From contig QANU01095112.1 in the NCBI GenBank assembly GCA_003254905.1, forward strand, positions 154,083-218,082: a DNA stretch of 64,000 nt, read 5' to 3'. Both the position numbers and the translations under genes were made by a program. Below are positions 1-12,000 of the stretch, in pieces. A model generated the notes under the pieces. It saw only the letters and a list, made by a program, of their open reading frames with translations. It had not been told where the DNA came from and made no database searches. This DNA comes from Nissolia schottii (lineage: Eukaryota > Streptophyta > Magnoliopsida > Fabales > Fabaceae). Positions within the stretch are counted from its first letter, which is position 1. Every line of letters starts with the position of its first letter.

Positions 1-200
1 AACAACCTAAAGTTTCCCCAAAGTTTATTATATTTTTTTATACGAGTAAATAGTTATGCATGCCAGGTTTCATTCATTTTAGGAAAGATTAAAACGTTTG
101 ATTTACGAAAAAGGGATAAAATGGTCATTTTTCCCTTGAGGGACAAAGTGTTCATTTATCAAGTTAGGGACAAAATGGAAGCAGGGGGCCGAACCTCTGC

Positions 201-210
201 CTATAAATAG
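201..210 (+). promoter_or_regulatory. LTR TATA box
   Basis: CTATAAATAG lies about 200 bases from the presumed LTR start. The same box occurs in inverted orientation in two other LTRs here (18181-18190 and 31250-31259), so it is the likely core promoter of this LTR group. Confidence 0.55.
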
Positions 211-630
211 GCCCCCCAAATGCTTACGAAAGTAAAGAAACAAAATTAGAAAAGTTACTCTGTCGGTTCTGTTCGAGCACATCGCAGTTACGCCAGCGGA
301 CCCAAGAAAAATAGGAGGAACACACCAACGTGAAGAGGATATTTTTCTCTTTACTTCTACCAGTTCAGAAAACGCTTAGGAAGTGGGTAACCCAATGCCC
401 ACTGTCTATGTGGATATTTATGTTATTTTATATGCTTATATCTGAGAAACTGATTTAGTAGATTTTATGTGTAAAATGTAGAGATTAAGTTGTGAAAATG
501 ATTTTGAGTAGTTTTGATGTTAGAAAAATATAACTGTGCTGATTGGAACTGTGTGGAAAGGAAACTTTGAGAAATTTTACGAAACTGATGCGGGAAGGAA
601 ATCAGGGACGCATAACGCTAAGCGCACGCC

Positions 631-694
631 CAGCGCATGCTGAGCGCCACGCCCAGCGCATGCTGAGCGCCACGCCTAGCGCATGCTGAGCGGC
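631..694 (+). repeat. 23-bp tandem repeat in the LTR
   Basis: Two full copies (631-653, 654-676) and one partial copy of CAGCGCATGCTGAGCGCC plus five bases. Each copy contains GCTGAGC, the complement of the GCTCAGC core that is clustered in the minus-strand LTRs. Confidence 0.85.
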
Positions 695-1083
695 CTGACC
701 TGAAGAACTCTTATTTTGACACTTCCAAGCCCCAAGCTTCATATTTAGCTTTCCCCACATGCTCCAACTAGCACAGGGACTTTGAAAAGCATCTGAAAGT
801 GACGGTTGATTTACTGTACTAGAACAAAATGCATCATGAGGACAGGGTTGTCACTTAAGTGTTAGGACACCTTGAGATAACTAGAGGTCATCACCTAATG
901 TTATAAAAAGAGCATAATTGAACTTTAGGGAACCATGATATCTGAAGAAGGATTCTGGCCACAAGGGTCTGGTATGCCTTAGCAGTCAGTATGTAGTTAT
1001 ATGATAGGAAATCCCTCTCTTGGCACGTTTACGGATAAGCCCCTCACCAGTCCCGCAAGGGGATTGGTCAATGATAAGAAATG

Positions 1084-1085
1084 AA

Positions 1086-1116
<31 letters not shown>
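1084..1116 (+). repeat. (GAAA)n microsatellite
   Basis: About eight GAAA units inside the LTR. The long minus-strand frame across it is a by-product of the simple repeat. Confidence 0.9.
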
Positions 1117-2299
1117 CAAAGAAAGATGAAAGAGGGTGACGTTACACCTAAGAAATGATGATGATGATGTATGAGTCCACGCCTGGTTGCATCGCAAGGG
1201 CCAGCCCCTCGCCATCCTACTAGGTGGATGGTTATCTCTATTGATGTGCAAAGACGGACCATTAGTTATCCGCGGTGGTTCGCAACCACTCAGGCTAGAG
1301 CGCTGCCTGGTCATCATCAATATGGGAACAGAAGTAGGTTGTAACCGGAAGGCCACGGTTACATGGGCAAAAGGACTGAAGTTAAAGAGAAAGACAAGAA
1401 ATGACAAGCAGGACGCTACCCCCGTCCATTACTTAGCCGGAAGCGTAAGAGAACCCCAGTTTCCCCCATGCATAAGATACATAATGAATGAGTATGTGAC
1501 GAATGAATATGCGATGCATAAGTATATGATAATGCATGTAAGTCTATGTAGTATATAAGTACCGTCAAGAAAATTCTCGAGACGGCCTATGTATATACGC
1601 GAAGGAACTTAATAAGCACGAGAACCTAGATGAGAAAGACTAGATCCCCCGTCACCTAAGTAAAGTGGATAAAGTTGCTCAGGATCTAGGCAGAATAATA
1701 ATCAGCAGGAGTCGAGTATGCATGAACACGTAGAGATCTCCTGAGCGGCCTGGTTCATAAGTGAGTTAAAGAAGTAACCCCACGCTAAGGTACCCCACTG
1801 AGAACGAACGTTCTCACCCCCACTCACCTATGCTTCCAGGAGCAGACGAAGGCTATGATAAGCAACACGAGGAGCAGTGAAGGATGAAGTACGGGCCGCC
1901 GGTAGTAGAGAGGAAAGACTACGAAGACCAGCTAGTATAATCGCGCGCAAGATGAACTTTCTGTTATGTATTTTGACAAACATGTTGTGTATATGTACAT
2001 TATTATAATACTATGTGACTTGTTGTAATTTTCTATGATGGACCATGTATTTGTTTATATAACTGCTTATGATAGGAATGATTAATAGTCGTAAGCCCAA
2101 GGCTCTATTTATGGATAGCTCACAAGCAGAGAAGTTTTAAAACGGTCCATATTTTCCTTAACTTAGTATTTTCAAAAGCAATGAAGGACTATAAGTATTC
2201 CCACCAAGTGATAAACAACCTAGTGAGCATTGCGTACGACTCGAGCGTAGGCAGTTAGCTAGGGGTGTTACAAGGTAACTGGAAATTTGGGGAAATTCA

Positions 2300-3800
2300 T
2301 ACTGGCACACACCAAAACGTTGTTAATTTCAGTGTGCGATCAAATAATAGTTTATAAAAATAAGAAAACCCCAAAAACGTAGTATAGGGGCTAACCTAGG
2401 TCGTCTCTAAGGAAGCAATTTCCAAGCCAATTATAATTACAATTAAAAAGGAGGGTTTGGATTGATGAATATAATAAAAAGAAAGCAAAACGAAAGTAAG
2501 TCAACAATGAGAAAAAAGCAATATCCTGCATACGGCATTTCTAGATCAAAGATTAATTGTCATTGGTTCCTAATTAATTATTCATAAGAGAGGATGTTGT
2601 TTATTAGTTGAAATATCTAACTAATACGCAATTCACTTAAGAGACTACGATCATCAATCCCCTAAGCATTTATTAATACAAGAATTAAAACTAAGATTGC
2701 AACATTTAAAACCCATATCAATTATGTCCCAATTGCACAACCTAATTAAATCTAATTAGTTCACCAGGGAAAAATCCTAAATCAATAAATCCTACAATAG
2801 TCAAGATCTATCAACTTAGAATTAACCCTAGCCAATAACATGCGATCTCTATATTACTAATTAGGGGTGGAACAAATCATGAATAAACATTAAGCACAAG
2901 ACCTTGAATTAATACTAATCTAGAGTTATTGCATGCAAGATATTAAGAAACTCCTCCTCCATGGGTGGAGAATAAATGCTCATAATAAATAAATAAGAAG
3001 AACAGGGTAGAAAATAGCTGGGAATTAAAATAACAAAACCTGAATAAAATAACAGAAGAAATTCGCAAATAGTTGGGAGCTTGCGTTGTCAATGTGAGCG
3101 TTCCAACAATTCTTGAAGAACTAATACCTAAGCACTACTAACATAAACCTAAAGTGCATAAAATAAAAGGAAAAAGCGCAGAAAATAAAAGTGGAGACTG
3201 AGTACGAAGTTGTCTCCTTAAGTTGTTGAGAGATGATTTCTATTTATAGAGGATTGGCCCAATGTATCCCGCACTTTCAGCACAACAGTTAGTAAAATCA
3301 TTATAATTTCAGCTACAGATATTGGATTGAGGTGATTCAAATCTCGAATTAAAGCTAAGAGATATATCTACAACATTGTAGTTAAGGTCAAATCGAGATT
3401 CAATCTCCATCCTGGCGGAAAATCCGTGGCAAAGTCAGCACTAAAACTCCTCAACAAATCTTTAACCAAATCTTTTTGAATTTGAGTTCAATCTTGTATT
3501 TATTGGTCCAAATTTTCTCTTCAAATCTCTTCTTCACAATTTATATCTCATCAAATTTCCTTCAAATCTTCAATGATTCTCTTGACAATTTATTTTCTGC
3601 AATTAAAATAAAAAACTAAAAAAGAACAAAAGAAATCTACACATTAATTTATAAGATAAAATAATGCTTAAAATTTCATTTTTCTCAATTTCTCACAAAA
3701 GAGGATAATGTGCAAAACATATTAATTAAGCATTAAAACCACACATTTTTAGTATGCACTGTTTAATTATAGAATAATAAAATAGGGTATAAAATCCACC
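2300..3800. repeat. Dispersed non-coding repeat, copy 1
   Basis: AT-rich, without a credible coding frame. About 820 bases (2306-3130) match 27231-28050 closely along their length, starting with CACACCAAAACG and ending near GAAGAACTAATA. Both contain a 'ggtcgtctctaaggaa'-type phrase that I associate with non-coding parts of plant Ty3/gypsy elements. The class is therefore likely LTR-related but not proven. No terminal inverted repeats were seen. Confidence 0.7.
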
Positions 3801-3829
3801 TATTTCATACCTTCATGATGGATTTGGAG

Positions 3830-4190
3830 AAAGGACCTGAATTAACTAGAGGGGTCTAGTCTTCAGCTTGGCCAATGTTACTGAGTGGCTTGGACGCTTC
3901 TCCTTCTGAATCTAAGATGGAGTGGCGGTCCTCCTCGTTTTGAGCTTTGTTGAGCTTTTTTACCTTGTTAGCAAGTAGTTTGTTCTAGAGTTAAAGATCT
4001 TTCATCATTCATTTCATCTTTTCCATGGTCATTTTGCGGTTGCCAGTGGGAGCCGTGTGCTGGCTAGGAGGCCAATTTTGCCTCTGGCTTCGGGTTTTGA
4101 CCATTGTGATCAGAGAGCTTAGGCTTTTGTGTGGGGGGTAGGGATTGGTTTTACCAAGCCCCCCCACTGTGGACGCCAATGTTCTAACCT
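3830..4190 (-). mobile_element. Ty3/gypsy relic: leader and start of gag (Tat-like)
   Basis: On the minus strand, 4190-4160 reads as a leader with AACATTGGCGTCCACAGTGG, a phrase typical of the region just after the primer site in Tat/Ogre-type gypsy elements. A gag-like start, MVKTRSQ, follows from 4104 downwards. The copy is short and broken. An LTR may lie to the right (4190-4660), but I could not define its ends. Confidence 0.4.
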
Positions 4191-4945
4191 ACTCGGAGTG
4201 ATGACATTTTCCAAGGAGCAGTCTCCCTCAGTGGCATTGAATGGTTTCTAACGACACTAGGAATGTCAGAGAAAGGGCTTGCAAGGGACTCTGATGGCTA
4301 AGTCAGTAATGACCTCAGGTGTGTTCTACAAGTGAAATGTAATGTAAATTTGCCTTGGACTGAGTCCCTGTATTATAGGCACATCTTAGCTCTTCGGCAA
4401 GTGGCTTCTCATGCCATGCCTGAGCTTTGCAAGGTCTGTTTCCCTCAACGATTATATCTTGGAGTGGTGGTCACATCGCGGATGTGTAGGGATATGGGCC
4501 ACGTTCAATTCGATGTACTCCCCGAGTGGGTGGTTATGCCAAGCTGGAAGTGGGTACATCCAACCTATCTTGGGCCGGGTTCTCAATTTGGGTCTTTGAT
4601 CCATAGGTAGCGTTATGAGCTTGATTGTATGCAACCCAATCCACGTAAAAAAAAAAGTGTAACAAGTCGATATTAGAATAGTTTTAAGATAATTCCCTCA
4701 AAAGATTTTATGCTCATAAAATACAAGTTTTCATGAATAGGAAGAATAAAGTATAAAAGAGAATAGGTTCAAGCAAGATTGTCTAGAAGACGGTAGATAC
4801 CCTTGATTTCAATAAAATAATCATTAAAGGAAATAATTTTTATATAAAAATAACATGTAACGATGACTTAAATCATAGGAGTTTGCCTCAACAATATTAT
4901 TAATTTAAAATTAAATTAAATTATTTATCACCTAAATTATTATTT
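4191..4945. other. Unassigned repeat-like stretch
   Basis: No gene recognised. The left half may be the LTR of the relic at 3830-4190; the right half is AT-rich and may be the body of the Helitron that ends at 4983. The open frames at 4332-4634 overlap on both strands and show no domain. Confidence 0.4.
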
Positions 4946-4952
4946 TCCAAAT

Positions 4953-4983
4953 CTCGTGCATTGCACGAGTAAAAATATGCTAG
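4953..4983 (+). mobile_element. Helitron 3' terminus
   Basis: The stem CTCGTGC / GCACGAG (4953-4969, 3-nt loop) is followed after eleven bases by CTAG at 4980-4983 and then T. That is the canonical Helitron 3' end: a hairpin 10-12 bases before CTRR, inserted before T. The matching 5' end was not identified. Confidence 0.7.
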
Positions 4984-5121
4984 TAAATGAATAAAATTGA
5001 GTGATTATTGGATTACAAGTGTTCTAATTTTATGTATTTCTATGCTGAGAAATGTTTTTTGTACAATAAAAAAAATGTACAACTACATTAGATATTTATT
5101 TTCTCTCTTCCTTTTTCTCCA

Positions 5122-5143
5122 CCTTCTTCTTCTTCTTCTTCTT
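5122..5143 (+). repeat. (CTT)n microsatellite
   Basis: Short CTT run in a pyrimidine-rich stretch (5100-5260). Confidence 0.8.
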
Positions 5144-5329
5144 CCCCACTTTCCCTTCATTTTCTCTCAATTTTTCCACCTGCAACCTCCATTTATTTTT
5201 CATTCTCTTCATGTTCTTCTTTCGTCGTTCTTTTTTTGTTCATCTTTGTTTTCTTCTTCTTAAGTCATTATGGAGAGCATGGATGAGAACATTCTTCTTT
5301 GATCTAATAAGTTGTTCTCTATGTTTTAC

Positions 5330-5715
5330 AATATTTCAGTGTGGCGTAATGTTTATGTATGATGTAATGTTTATTTATGAGTGTTGTAATATCTGTTTAC
5401 TTTTTTTTGTGTGATGTAATGTTTATTTGTGTGATGTAATGTTTGTTTATGAGTTTTGTAATGTTTATTTTTTAGTGTTGTAATGTTTCTTTCTTTGTGG
5501 TGTAATGTTTGTTTCTCTATGGTGTAATTTTTTGATGTGGTGTAATGTTTTAATGTGGTATAATGTTTGTTTATGTGTGGTGTAATATTACTTTTATGAG
5601 TGTTGTAATGTTTGTTTACTTCTTTGTTTTTGTGTGGTGTAATGTTTAATTGTTTGTGTATTGTATTGTAATGTTTATTTATGAGTTTTGTAATATTTAT
5701 TTTTTAGTGTTATAA
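5330..5715 (+). repeat. Degenerate TGTAATGTTT array
   Basis: More than a dozen irregular copies of a short unit close to TGTAATGTTTGTTTATG, spaced about 20-35 bases apart. It has no stable reading frame. It may be the interior of a minus-strand Helitron whose 5' end could be at 5922. Confidence 0.7.
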
Positions 5716-5897
5716 TATTTGTTTCTTTATGAGAGAGAGTGAGCATGAGAGAATGTGACATTTATTAGTCGTTATTTAATTAGTGTAAAACTCATTTTAT
5801 TTTATTTTTTGTGTTCGATAATATTTATTTTTTGTTTTGTAAAATTTGTTTTGAGAGAGCATGAATGTACGTGTTTTGTTATTTAATGGGGCACGAA

Positions 5898-5922
5898 TCC
5901 CATTTTATTTTATATATAAAGA
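5898..5922 (-). mobile_element. Possible Helitron 5' terminus (minus strand)
   Basis: Read on the minus strand from 5922, the sequence is TCTTTATATATAAAATAAAA, preceded by A. This has the TC start and AT-rich look of plant Helitron 5' ends. A similar subterminal block recurs at about 5735-5800. No 3' partner was found. Confidence 0.35.
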
Positions 5923-7056
5923 TGTTTGTTTATTAATTTTATAATATTTATTTATTCATTTTAAAATATTTGTTCACGCATTTGTCTCTGTGTATTTTGA
6001 AGGTAGTAAGAATAAAAACGTAGCATATAGCATTACTGTTCAATGCTAAACTATTATCTGGATTTGTGACCGTTGGATGTAAAAATAATTAACGTTAATG
6101 GCTCAGGATAACCAGGATACTTACCAAAATATTTTAATGGTGTATGTTAAAAATATCTGAAAAAATATAGGGGAATAAATCCTTTCATAGGTAATTGTTA
6201 TATAAGAAAATTATGGGTAATTTTTTATCCTCAATTTTTTTATTGTTTGTGTTATGTTTAAGTCTAATATTAATAAGTTTTATATCTTAAATTAGTTATT
6301 AGAAAATAACACATAATTTTATTAAGTGAAAATTAGATATGAGAAGAAAAAGAAAAAAAAGGCCATCATCAGCATCAAGATAAGGACCGGAATGTCGTAA
6401 TCGTTATAAGATTGGACGGTAATATTTCTAGAACAAGAATTTGTCAGAGAGCTGGCAAGTCGTTTTCAGTAGTTATACGGTAAAGTCAGCAGAGAGAAAA
6501 TTTCAATTGACAAAGAAACAAAAGCTTGAGGAAAGACGAATCACAGCCGTAGGATCAGTTGCGTGGCACGTTCACTGGAATCAGTCGAGATTTCAACGAG
6601 AACCCCCTCATTTTCAACCACACACATGTAATGTAATAATGTATGTACTGTAAAGGGTAATGATAATAATGTATACAAATCAGTGATTAAGCCAATAGTC
6701 CACAAGGTGTGCTCCTCCTACTGAATACACACCTCTAGATACTCGGGGGTGCTTATGGAAATTCGAATTTCGCACGATTAAAATTTGGCTTTATATTAGT
6801 GACCGCCAAATATGGAATATAAAAAACATAAATAAAAAAAAATAGACAATAAAATTAAATAGAAATTAATATAAAAGGGTAACTTATTAAATTTTAGTGT
6901 AAATTTTTTTTAGGCAATTTGTTAAAAGAAGTAAAAAAACAAAAATTAACTAACTATTGAGTACGTTAAATAATCATCAAAAATGTTGAGTGGGTAAGAA
7001 TAAAATAGAAAAAAAAATATGGATTTTGTTATGAACTAAATCCGAAATTGACTTAT
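5923..7056. other. AT-rich intergenic DNA, nothing assigned
   Basis: No gene or element recognised. A 70-codon frame at 6441-6653 has no recognisable domain and no promoter or splice context. Confidence 0.5.
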
Positions 7057-7387
7057 GTGTTATATGGTCGAGACGAGTGGAGGCCCGAGTGTAACGAAGT
7101 GAATTTGAATAAGAGGAATTAAAGAGAATAATGTTGTATTTGTGTATATTTTCGTGATATTTCTGCATATGAACTTTGATAAAATGATAAGGGTAGTTAT
7201 AAGCTCCTTCCTAATGGAGGAGATGACTAAGAGAGAAAGAGATAGAAATCCTAAGAGAGAGGGTAGCATCAATCAATAACAATTTTCATATCCATCTAAT
7301 TCCATTCTTCCCCTATTTATAATATCCTAGACTCTCCAGTTAGACTAATTGGGTTATTGGGCCTATAGCCCATTCCTACTCGTTACA
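7057..7387 (-). mobile_element. Short gypsy-type LTR (minus strand)
   Basis: On the minus strand the LTR starts TGTAACGAGTAGG at 7387, directly after a purine-rich tract (7402-7388), and contains a TATAAATAGGGG box (about 7322-7311). The left end near 7057 (minus-strand ...ATATAACA) is an estimate. Confidence 0.55.
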
Positions 7388-8250
7388 CTACTCCCTTCTT
7401 CAAAATGGACATTGTCCTCAATGTTCGAGAATTATCTCCACCAGGATCTCATTACTTAAAATAAAATTCATAAGTAATAATCCAACAAACTTGAATTGCA
7501 TCCATCTAGGCTTCAAATGGACCCTAATATCCATTTGCTTCTTTCTTGCTAAGTGATTGAGGCCCAAAATAAGGTCCACTCGCCCCACCCAATCAGGCTG
7601 CAACCCATCTTGCCCCAAGGCAACCTTAAGACCTTCCTTCTTACGTTGTTCCCACTTTGTTGTTGGTTGCAGATTTCCAGAAGCTTCCCCCTTTCGCTGG
7701 AGTTGGCGCCATGGCCCTCATGGCGAACACTGCTTCTCTTCCCACCAAGACCATCGTCGCCACGGCAGCCACCAGCACCCTCACGTTCTCGCCGGTCACC
7801 GTCGCTGAGGTGCCGTCCTCTCCCTTGTTGGCGCCACCCTTCTTCCACGCGAAAACAACAGCAAGAGAAATGGCCAGCTTCTGCGCCGTCTCCGCTCGCC
7901 ACCTGCTCTCCGCCTTACCTCAGTCTACCTTCAGAAACGAGCCACCACGAAGGCTCCCCTTCTTCGCAACAGAGGTCGGGGAATCTTTGCTTACCACCGC
8001 CGCCCCTAGGTTCACCGTTACTGGCGACGGTGCTTCCCTTTCCACCGCCTTGTGGTTCGGTGGCTTCGGTCGTGGCCGCTGCATGCATGGTTTGCCGTCT
8101 CCCATTACCTCTGCGCCTATTGCTGCCACCATAGCTTCAGAAGATACAATGCAGGTGAGCGGCAAACTTACCGTCGTCTGAACCGCCACTACTGTGGCCG
8201 TGAGTTTTGCGGCACCATCTTGTTGATCTGTTTCCTCTTCTTGTAACGTC
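7388..8250 (-). mobile_element. Internal 3' region of an old gypsy relic
   Basis: The minus strand just before the LTR carries the phrase common at the 3' end of gypsy internal regions ('gaggacaatgtcc', then a purine tract). Further in (7553-8250) lies GC-rich sequence with open frames on both strands and no recognisable domain. About 115 bases of it (7768-7882) recur inverted at 35740-35853. It is old and broken. Confidence 0.45.
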
Positions 8251-8890
8251 ATGGTGTTGTTTATACTTCATATTTTTCTGCACTCTATAGTCAATCACTT
8301 ATCGCTGAGTAAGTTACGAGTCACACATTGCTTGATTTAGTCTAAGAGCCTATCACCAATTTATCATATACTTTAATTCTCAAGATCAACAACAGATATT
8401 CACCAGATTTATTGATCTCACGAATCTGACACGCCTCGCACACAAAGGCCCGTGATTAGTCAAGATACGGTGATTCGACAAATAACCAGCATCAATCTTA
8501 GTAGTGTTAATTAAACATTTTGTTTTATTTGTGTTATTATTAGAAGTCGCAACAGAAAACCGGTAGAAAGTATTACATTACATAGTAGATCAAGTTATTT
8601 TGAAGTCGAATTAACCAACCACTTTCGGGTGAAGTAACATTATACAAACACTTTTCAGATTAACAATAAAAACAAAAACACTACATAAAACATCTCATTT
8701 CCGCTGCCTTTGCTACTTTACTAACTGCTAAACTAATCTAATTAAAAAACGAGCACGTTTCGTGAACCGTCCTCTCTCTGTCTCCCCTGCTTTCGTTCAA
8801 TCTTGGCGTTGGCACTTTGACTTTGACACTTATTTCCGCGTCCGCGTCGAGCTGAGCCGAACCGATCATCCTACGTGGCATGCACCACTC
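8251..8890 (+). other. Upstream region of the hydrolase gene
   Basis: Mostly AT-rich, becoming GC-richer from about 8760. No element was recognised. Frames from 8738 to 9166 on both strands are shadows of the GC/CT-rich promoter and leader. Confidence 0.6.
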
Positions 8891-8899
8891 ATTATCCGA

Positions 8900-8905
8900 C
8901 ACGTG
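8900..8905 (+). promoter_or_regulatory. G-box
   Basis: CACGTG inside ACACGTGT, 39 bases before the TATA box. G-boxes are bound by plant bZIP and bHLH factors. The site is seen; its use is inferred. Confidence 0.5.
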
Positions 8906-8943
8906 TTCCGGCCCAACGTCCACCACCTCCGCCCCCTCACCCC

Positions 8944-8950
8944 TATAAAA
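8944..8950 (+). promoter_or_regulatory. TATA box of the hydrolase gene
   Basis: TATAAAA lies 128 bases before the start codon and about 30 bases before a CT-rich tract, which fits a transcription start near 8975. Confidence 0.7.
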
Positions 8951-8974
8951 GCCTCCCCCAAATGCGCCATCCGC

Positions 8975-9037
8975 TCTTCTCCTTCTCCTTCTCCTTCTCC
9001 TTCTCCTCCTTCTCTCTCTCTCTCTCTCTCTCTCTCC
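8975..9037 (+). repeat. CT-rich 5' leader microsatellite
   Basis: CTTCTC repeats followed by a (CT)n run in the presumed 5' UTR. Such tracts are common in plant core promoters and leaders. Confidence 0.85.
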
Positions 9038-9077
9038 AATTCCATTCCGACTCGCTCCCTCTTGCGCCTCCGCCGAG

Positions 9078-12000
9078 ATGCCGTACTGCGAAGTCGGAAC
9101 CCAGCAATCCTCCCCTTCATCCGCCGCGTCCTCCGCCGTCGTCCACGACGACGAGCACCTTAACAATGACGCGAAGATATTCTATCAAACTTACGGCCGC
9201 GGCCCCACCAAAGTGCTCCTCATCATAGGTGCGTGTTTTCATCGCTTCCTTCATTCGCTTTATTGCAATTGTTTTAAATTTTAATTTCTCTCGGCTACGA
9301 GAATTTTGCTGATTTTGTGGAGTTTGAACGGCCAGGATTGGCCGCCACGCACGACTCGTGGGGCCCGCAGATAGAGGCCTTGGCCGGGACCTCCGTTCCC
9401 AACGACCTCGTTTTGAGCGGAGACGAAGATGGAGGCGGCGGCGATATCGAGGTCTGCGCTTTTGATAATCGCGGGGTGGGTCGGAGCTCCGTGCCCGTCA
9501 GAAAATCCCAATACTCGTGAGTCCCGGGATCCATTTGCAATGGCCGTTTGATTATTCTGCATTCATTCTGGAAGCTTGATCGTGTGTTGTGAATGTTATT
9601 AATTTGAGAGCGGATGCGGTTTTTGGTTTCTTGGTTTTAGTTGAGTGGGGACTATTGGAGGCCACGCTTTCGTTTTATGATATTCTCCCGCACGTCTCGT
9701 TTCCATTTTGAACTTTTTTAATTTTTGGGAGATTGAAAAGAAATTTTAGTTGCGGAAGGATGTGGAGTTTTTGAGTTGTGATGATTGGTGATTGTTTGCT
9801 GCAGAACCAGGATCATGGCGCAGGATGCAGTTACTTTATTAGATCATTTAGGATGGAAGAAAGCCCATATTTTTGGGCACTCAATGGGTGAGTGCTGAGT
9901 CTTTTGTATCCTGAATTTCATTTGGTGTTTCTTGAGTAGGTGTTTTGCATTAATCTGCAATGTGAACTTTATTTGCTGTTTATGATGATCGGGTTTTATA
10001 ATCCAGCTGACAAGGTTAACCCTCTTCAGATGGTTTCTTGAAACGGCGGTTTTAGGAAGATGAATGCATTGCTTTGAGCAGCATTTTGTTTATAGTAATA
10101 ATGGATTTGATTTTGTAGGGCCCAAAAAAAATCTGCTTTCTATAGCTGTGTGGCATAGATTCTGATTTGGCTTGTTTAGTTACTTTTCTAACTTTACTCT
10201 ATCAAAACAGGAGCTATGATAGCTTGTAAACTAGCGGCAATGGTTCCTGATAGAGTTCTCTCCTTGGCATTGCTCAATGTAACAGGTGGAGGTTTTGAAT
10301 GTTTTCCAAAGGTATTTGTATATGTAAATCTTTCACGCTTCTACAAGTCTACTAAACGTTTTGATTTTTTTATTTATTCATTAGAACATTGATGACGCAG
10401 ATCTGCACCATTTATAAAACCAGATCGTGATGCAAGGGGAACAAATATCATTAATTTGTGTACCAACTTCTTATAATCAAACCTGTTCAGGATGTGCGAA
10501 CTTGCATAACATAATCTCTTGATAGCCCATTCTTGGGTGATTCCTTTAGGGGAAATGTTATTGAGAGCATCTCTTTTGATACAAGGGGTTTTAAATGAAT
10601 AAGGAGTGCATTTAAACATGGATTTACTGTATCCAGATTCTTCCTTCTTTTTAGGTTTCGTAGTTATCATTGTTATTATCAAAATCAAAATGACCATTAA
10701 GAATCACTAAAGTTATGACTTTGGAAAATGCCCTTGAGGGTGTGGTGCCATCGTATATGTTTGCCACAAGGTGTTACATGTTGTTATCATTTTTCATTTT
10801 TATTTTCAGACTTATAGTGCATTGTAAAGAAATTTTTGTTGGTAATTTGGAACCTGATGCAATTATGCAAGCTTTACATACCGTGTTATTGTATGGGTAG
10901 ACAATTTGCTGATAATAAGGTTAAAAGCATATCATTGCTTTTTTTTTTTTTTTTNNNNNNNNNNNNNNNNNNNNNNNNNNNNNNNNNNNNNNNNNNNNNN
11001 NNNNNNNNNNNNNNNNNNNNNNNNNNNNNNNNNNNNNNNNNNNNNNNNNNNNNNNNNNNNNNNNNNNNNNNNNNNNNNNNNNNNNNNNNNNNNTGGGTAG
11101 CCAAGTGCGGAGCGGATAACTGCTGAAAGCATCTAAGTAGTAAGCCCACCCCAAGATGAGTGCTCTCCTATTCCGACTTCCCCAGAGCCTCCGGTAGCAC
11201 AGCCGAGACAGCGATGGGTTCTCTGCCCCCATGGGGATGGAGCAAAAGAAGTTTTGGAAAGCATTTCATCACTTAGAACCTGATAATTTGGCCAAACTTA
11301 TGAAAGCATTTTTGTATTACATTTTTATGCCGGTAAACTTCCCTTAGTTTTTGGTTGGGCCTTTTGTTGGTTGAAAGCTTAGTATGTACTGCTCTTTAGT
11401 CAACCATAACTATTTGAAACAAGCAAAAAGTTAATGAACTATAACAATTTTCCTCAACGCTGGAAAAAGGAAATATAACCTTAGTAATAAGGAAAAAAAT
11501 GGTAACATTCCTTGACTCAAGATTCTGCCACGTGATATTTGCCACCAAATATTCCTATGTGTACTAATGTTTTATTTATTTACATGCTTACTATATAATT
11601 AAATAGAATTGTATTTGCTGTTAGATGTATTATGATAAGAACCTTGAGAGAACCACTACTAAACCTAGCTATTGAAATTGGAGAGGCCATGGCTTTATAA
11701 ACCCCACATGGGAATCCCATACTTCCGGTGTGAGACTCGAGTATCTAATCTGATCTGTGGTTTCCTATAAATTGTATACACCGTTTACCCAGATTTGGAA
11801 TTTATTGTCGTTGTCCATGAACTGAGTCACAGTTGCTAAATTCCTCATGTGGCAGTTGTTTTTTTTTTCATTTCCTTTTTTGTAGTTTGATCGACAAACC
11901 TTCTCTGTTGCTTACCGTTTCTTGAAAGCAAAGACTCCTGAACAAAGGGCTGCTGTAGACTTGGACACCCACTACTCACAGGTTTCAAACCTTTCTTGGG

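Larger units (their letters stand above)
1..2272 (+). mobile_element. Long Ty3/gypsy LTR, variant of the chromovirus LTR family
   Basis: The right end reads TTAGCTAGGGGTGTTACA at 2272, matching the 3' ends of the better-defined LTRs at 40222 and 49837 (TAGCTAGGGTGTTTCA). The first bases, AACAACC, look like an LTR start (TGTAACAACC) whose first three bases lie left of the window. Shared landmarks are a 'gaagtgggtaac' block near 380, 'gagatctcctgagcggcct' near 1733 and 'ccactgagaac' near 1795. No PBS follows at 2273, so this is a 3' LTR or a solo LTR; the left flank is not visible. Frames inside it, such as 1187-1558, are not credible genes. It is a fossil, and its age cannot be judged without a partner LTR. 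Confidence 0.75.

Noticed and set aside
1187-1558. 123-codon frame on the plus strand
   Set aside because: It lies wholly inside an LTR, overlaps minus-strand frames of similar length and has no domain.
8738-9166. Several long frames on both strands before the hydrolase
   Set aside because: They arise from the CT-rich leader and GC-rich promoter; the spliced gene explains the region.
11094-11257. Functional rRNA gene
   Set aside because: Only the end of plastid 23S and part of the spacer are present, inside a nuclear intron.
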